DNA from: Tenacibaculum larymnensis
GTDB taxonomy: Bacteria; Bacteroidota; Bacteroidia; Flavobacteriales; Flavobacteriaceae
DNA length: 64,000 nt
Assembly (NCBI RefSeq): GCF_028829235.1
Contig: NZ_JAIWJY010000005.1
Span: 124,001-188,000, forward strand
Direction of reading: 5' to 3'
The notes beneath the pieces are model-generated. The model was not told the origin of the DNA, did not search any database, and worked only from the letters and a program-made list of their open reading frames with translations. Within the stretch, counting starts at the first letter, position 1; the number at the start of each line of letters is the position of its first letter. The position numbers were made by a program, and so were the translations under genes. Shown one piece after another: positions 63,695-64,000 of the stretch.

Positions 63695-64000
63695 CAACGC
63701 TGCTTAAATCGGCAACAATAATAGATGCTTCTAGTCCTTACCACCAACAAACTAAAGATATTTTAATTACTGACGGTATTATTACCAAAATTGACAACAA
63801 CATTACTAGTGAAGAAAACTATACTGTTGTAGCGCTTGATAACCTTCACGTATCTCCGGGTTGGTTTGATACAAGTGTTTCTTTTGGTGAACCTGGTTAT
63901 GAAGAGCGAGAAACCTTGCAACATGGTGTACAAGTAGCGGCTAAAAGTGGGTTTACACATGTAGCTATTAATCCAAATACACACCCTATAGTTGATAATA
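63691..64000 (+). CDS. Dihydroorotase-like protein (3' partial), HxH motif apparently missing
   Basis: The first 103 residues are visible; the rest lies beyond the window. It begins TTLLKSATIIDASSPYHQQT and has the amidohydrolase beta-strand order, then VSPGWFDTSVSFGEPGYEER. In catalytic dihydroorotases this position reads DxHxH, with two zinc ligands; here it reads DTSVS. It is thus likely a PyrC'-type, probably non-catalytic relative. It is coupled to the BatA-domain gene by a 4-base ATGA overlap. Confidence 0.82.
   Translation, partial: MTTLLKSATIIDASSPYHQQTKDILITDGIITKIDNNITSEENYTVVALDNLHVSPGWFDTSVSFGEPGYEERETLQHGVQVAAKSGFTHVAINPNTHPIVDN

Overview
The window is a low-GC (roughly one-third G+C), gene-dense stretch of a marine-type Flavobacteriaceae chromosome; a Tenacibaculum-like genome is my best guess. 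The evidence is a type B sorting domain of the type IX secretion system (T9SS), BshC of bacillithiol synthesis, type B ribosomal protein L31, RNase Y beside ZapA with a 6S-like RNA between them, several promoters of the Bacteroidota form TTG-N17-23-TAnnTTTG, and many TTG start codons. No tRNA, rRNA, CRISPR array, transposase or phage block was seen. Both edges cut genes: monomeric isocitrate dehydrogenase on the left and a dihydroorotase-like gene on the right.

Layout. 1-3.5 kb: icd (partial), murQ, a small membrane protein and an ATP-grasp protein. 3.5-8.6 kb: five collinear secreted-protein genes built from modules that look like tail fibres or adhesins, ending in a T9SS type B cargo. 8.6-12.5 kb: DinB-like protein, a basic secreted protein behind a sigma-54-like promoter, then rny, 6S RNA, zapA and a coiled-coil partner. 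12.6-16.8 kb: M23 peptidase and TonB-dependent receptor. 16.9-19.6 kb: accessory genes (SUKH, possible SUFU-like, DUF2200, XRE regulator). 19.8-25.4 kb: rdgB, FecCD permease, an ABC ATPase without a normal start codon, M28 peptidase, histidine decarboxylase and a beta-barrel protein. 25.4-40.4 kb: mostly housekeeping (RlmG-like, FMN glutamate-synthase-like, L31, glutaminyl cyclase, amidohydrolase, SDR, SprT-like, ManC, a Tet-type GTPase, LpxK, Nif3-like, a CT398-like coiled coil). 40.5-48.2 kb: xanthine dehydrogenase genes with XdhC, two Crp/Fnr regulators, a small transporter and an acetyltransferase.

49.1-51.9 kb is the most unusual part. A caspase-like protease with a C-terminal UVR-like motif is followed by a small RelA/SpoT-type HD hydrolase, and the pair lies between two arrays of related 23-bp tandem repeats. 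The right-hand array has six full units. Each can fold into a small hairpin, and the stem bases change in pairs from unit to unit. 51.9-58.2 kb holds an APC-EIIA-TrkA_C fusion transporter, an AraC regulator and VOC lipoprotein flanked by a 24-bp direct repeat, and a 613-residue PLP enzyme. 58.2-64 kb has REP-like palindromes, rlmF-bshC-methyltransferase on the minus strand, a BatA-domain protein and the partial dihydroorotase-like gene.

The strongest candidates for something undescribed are the caspase/HD locus with its repeat arrays, the secreted modular cluster at 3.5-8.6 kb with its structured leader, and two genes whose only plausible start is ATC or another non-standard codon. All family names come from reading translated sequence by eye; no searches were run.
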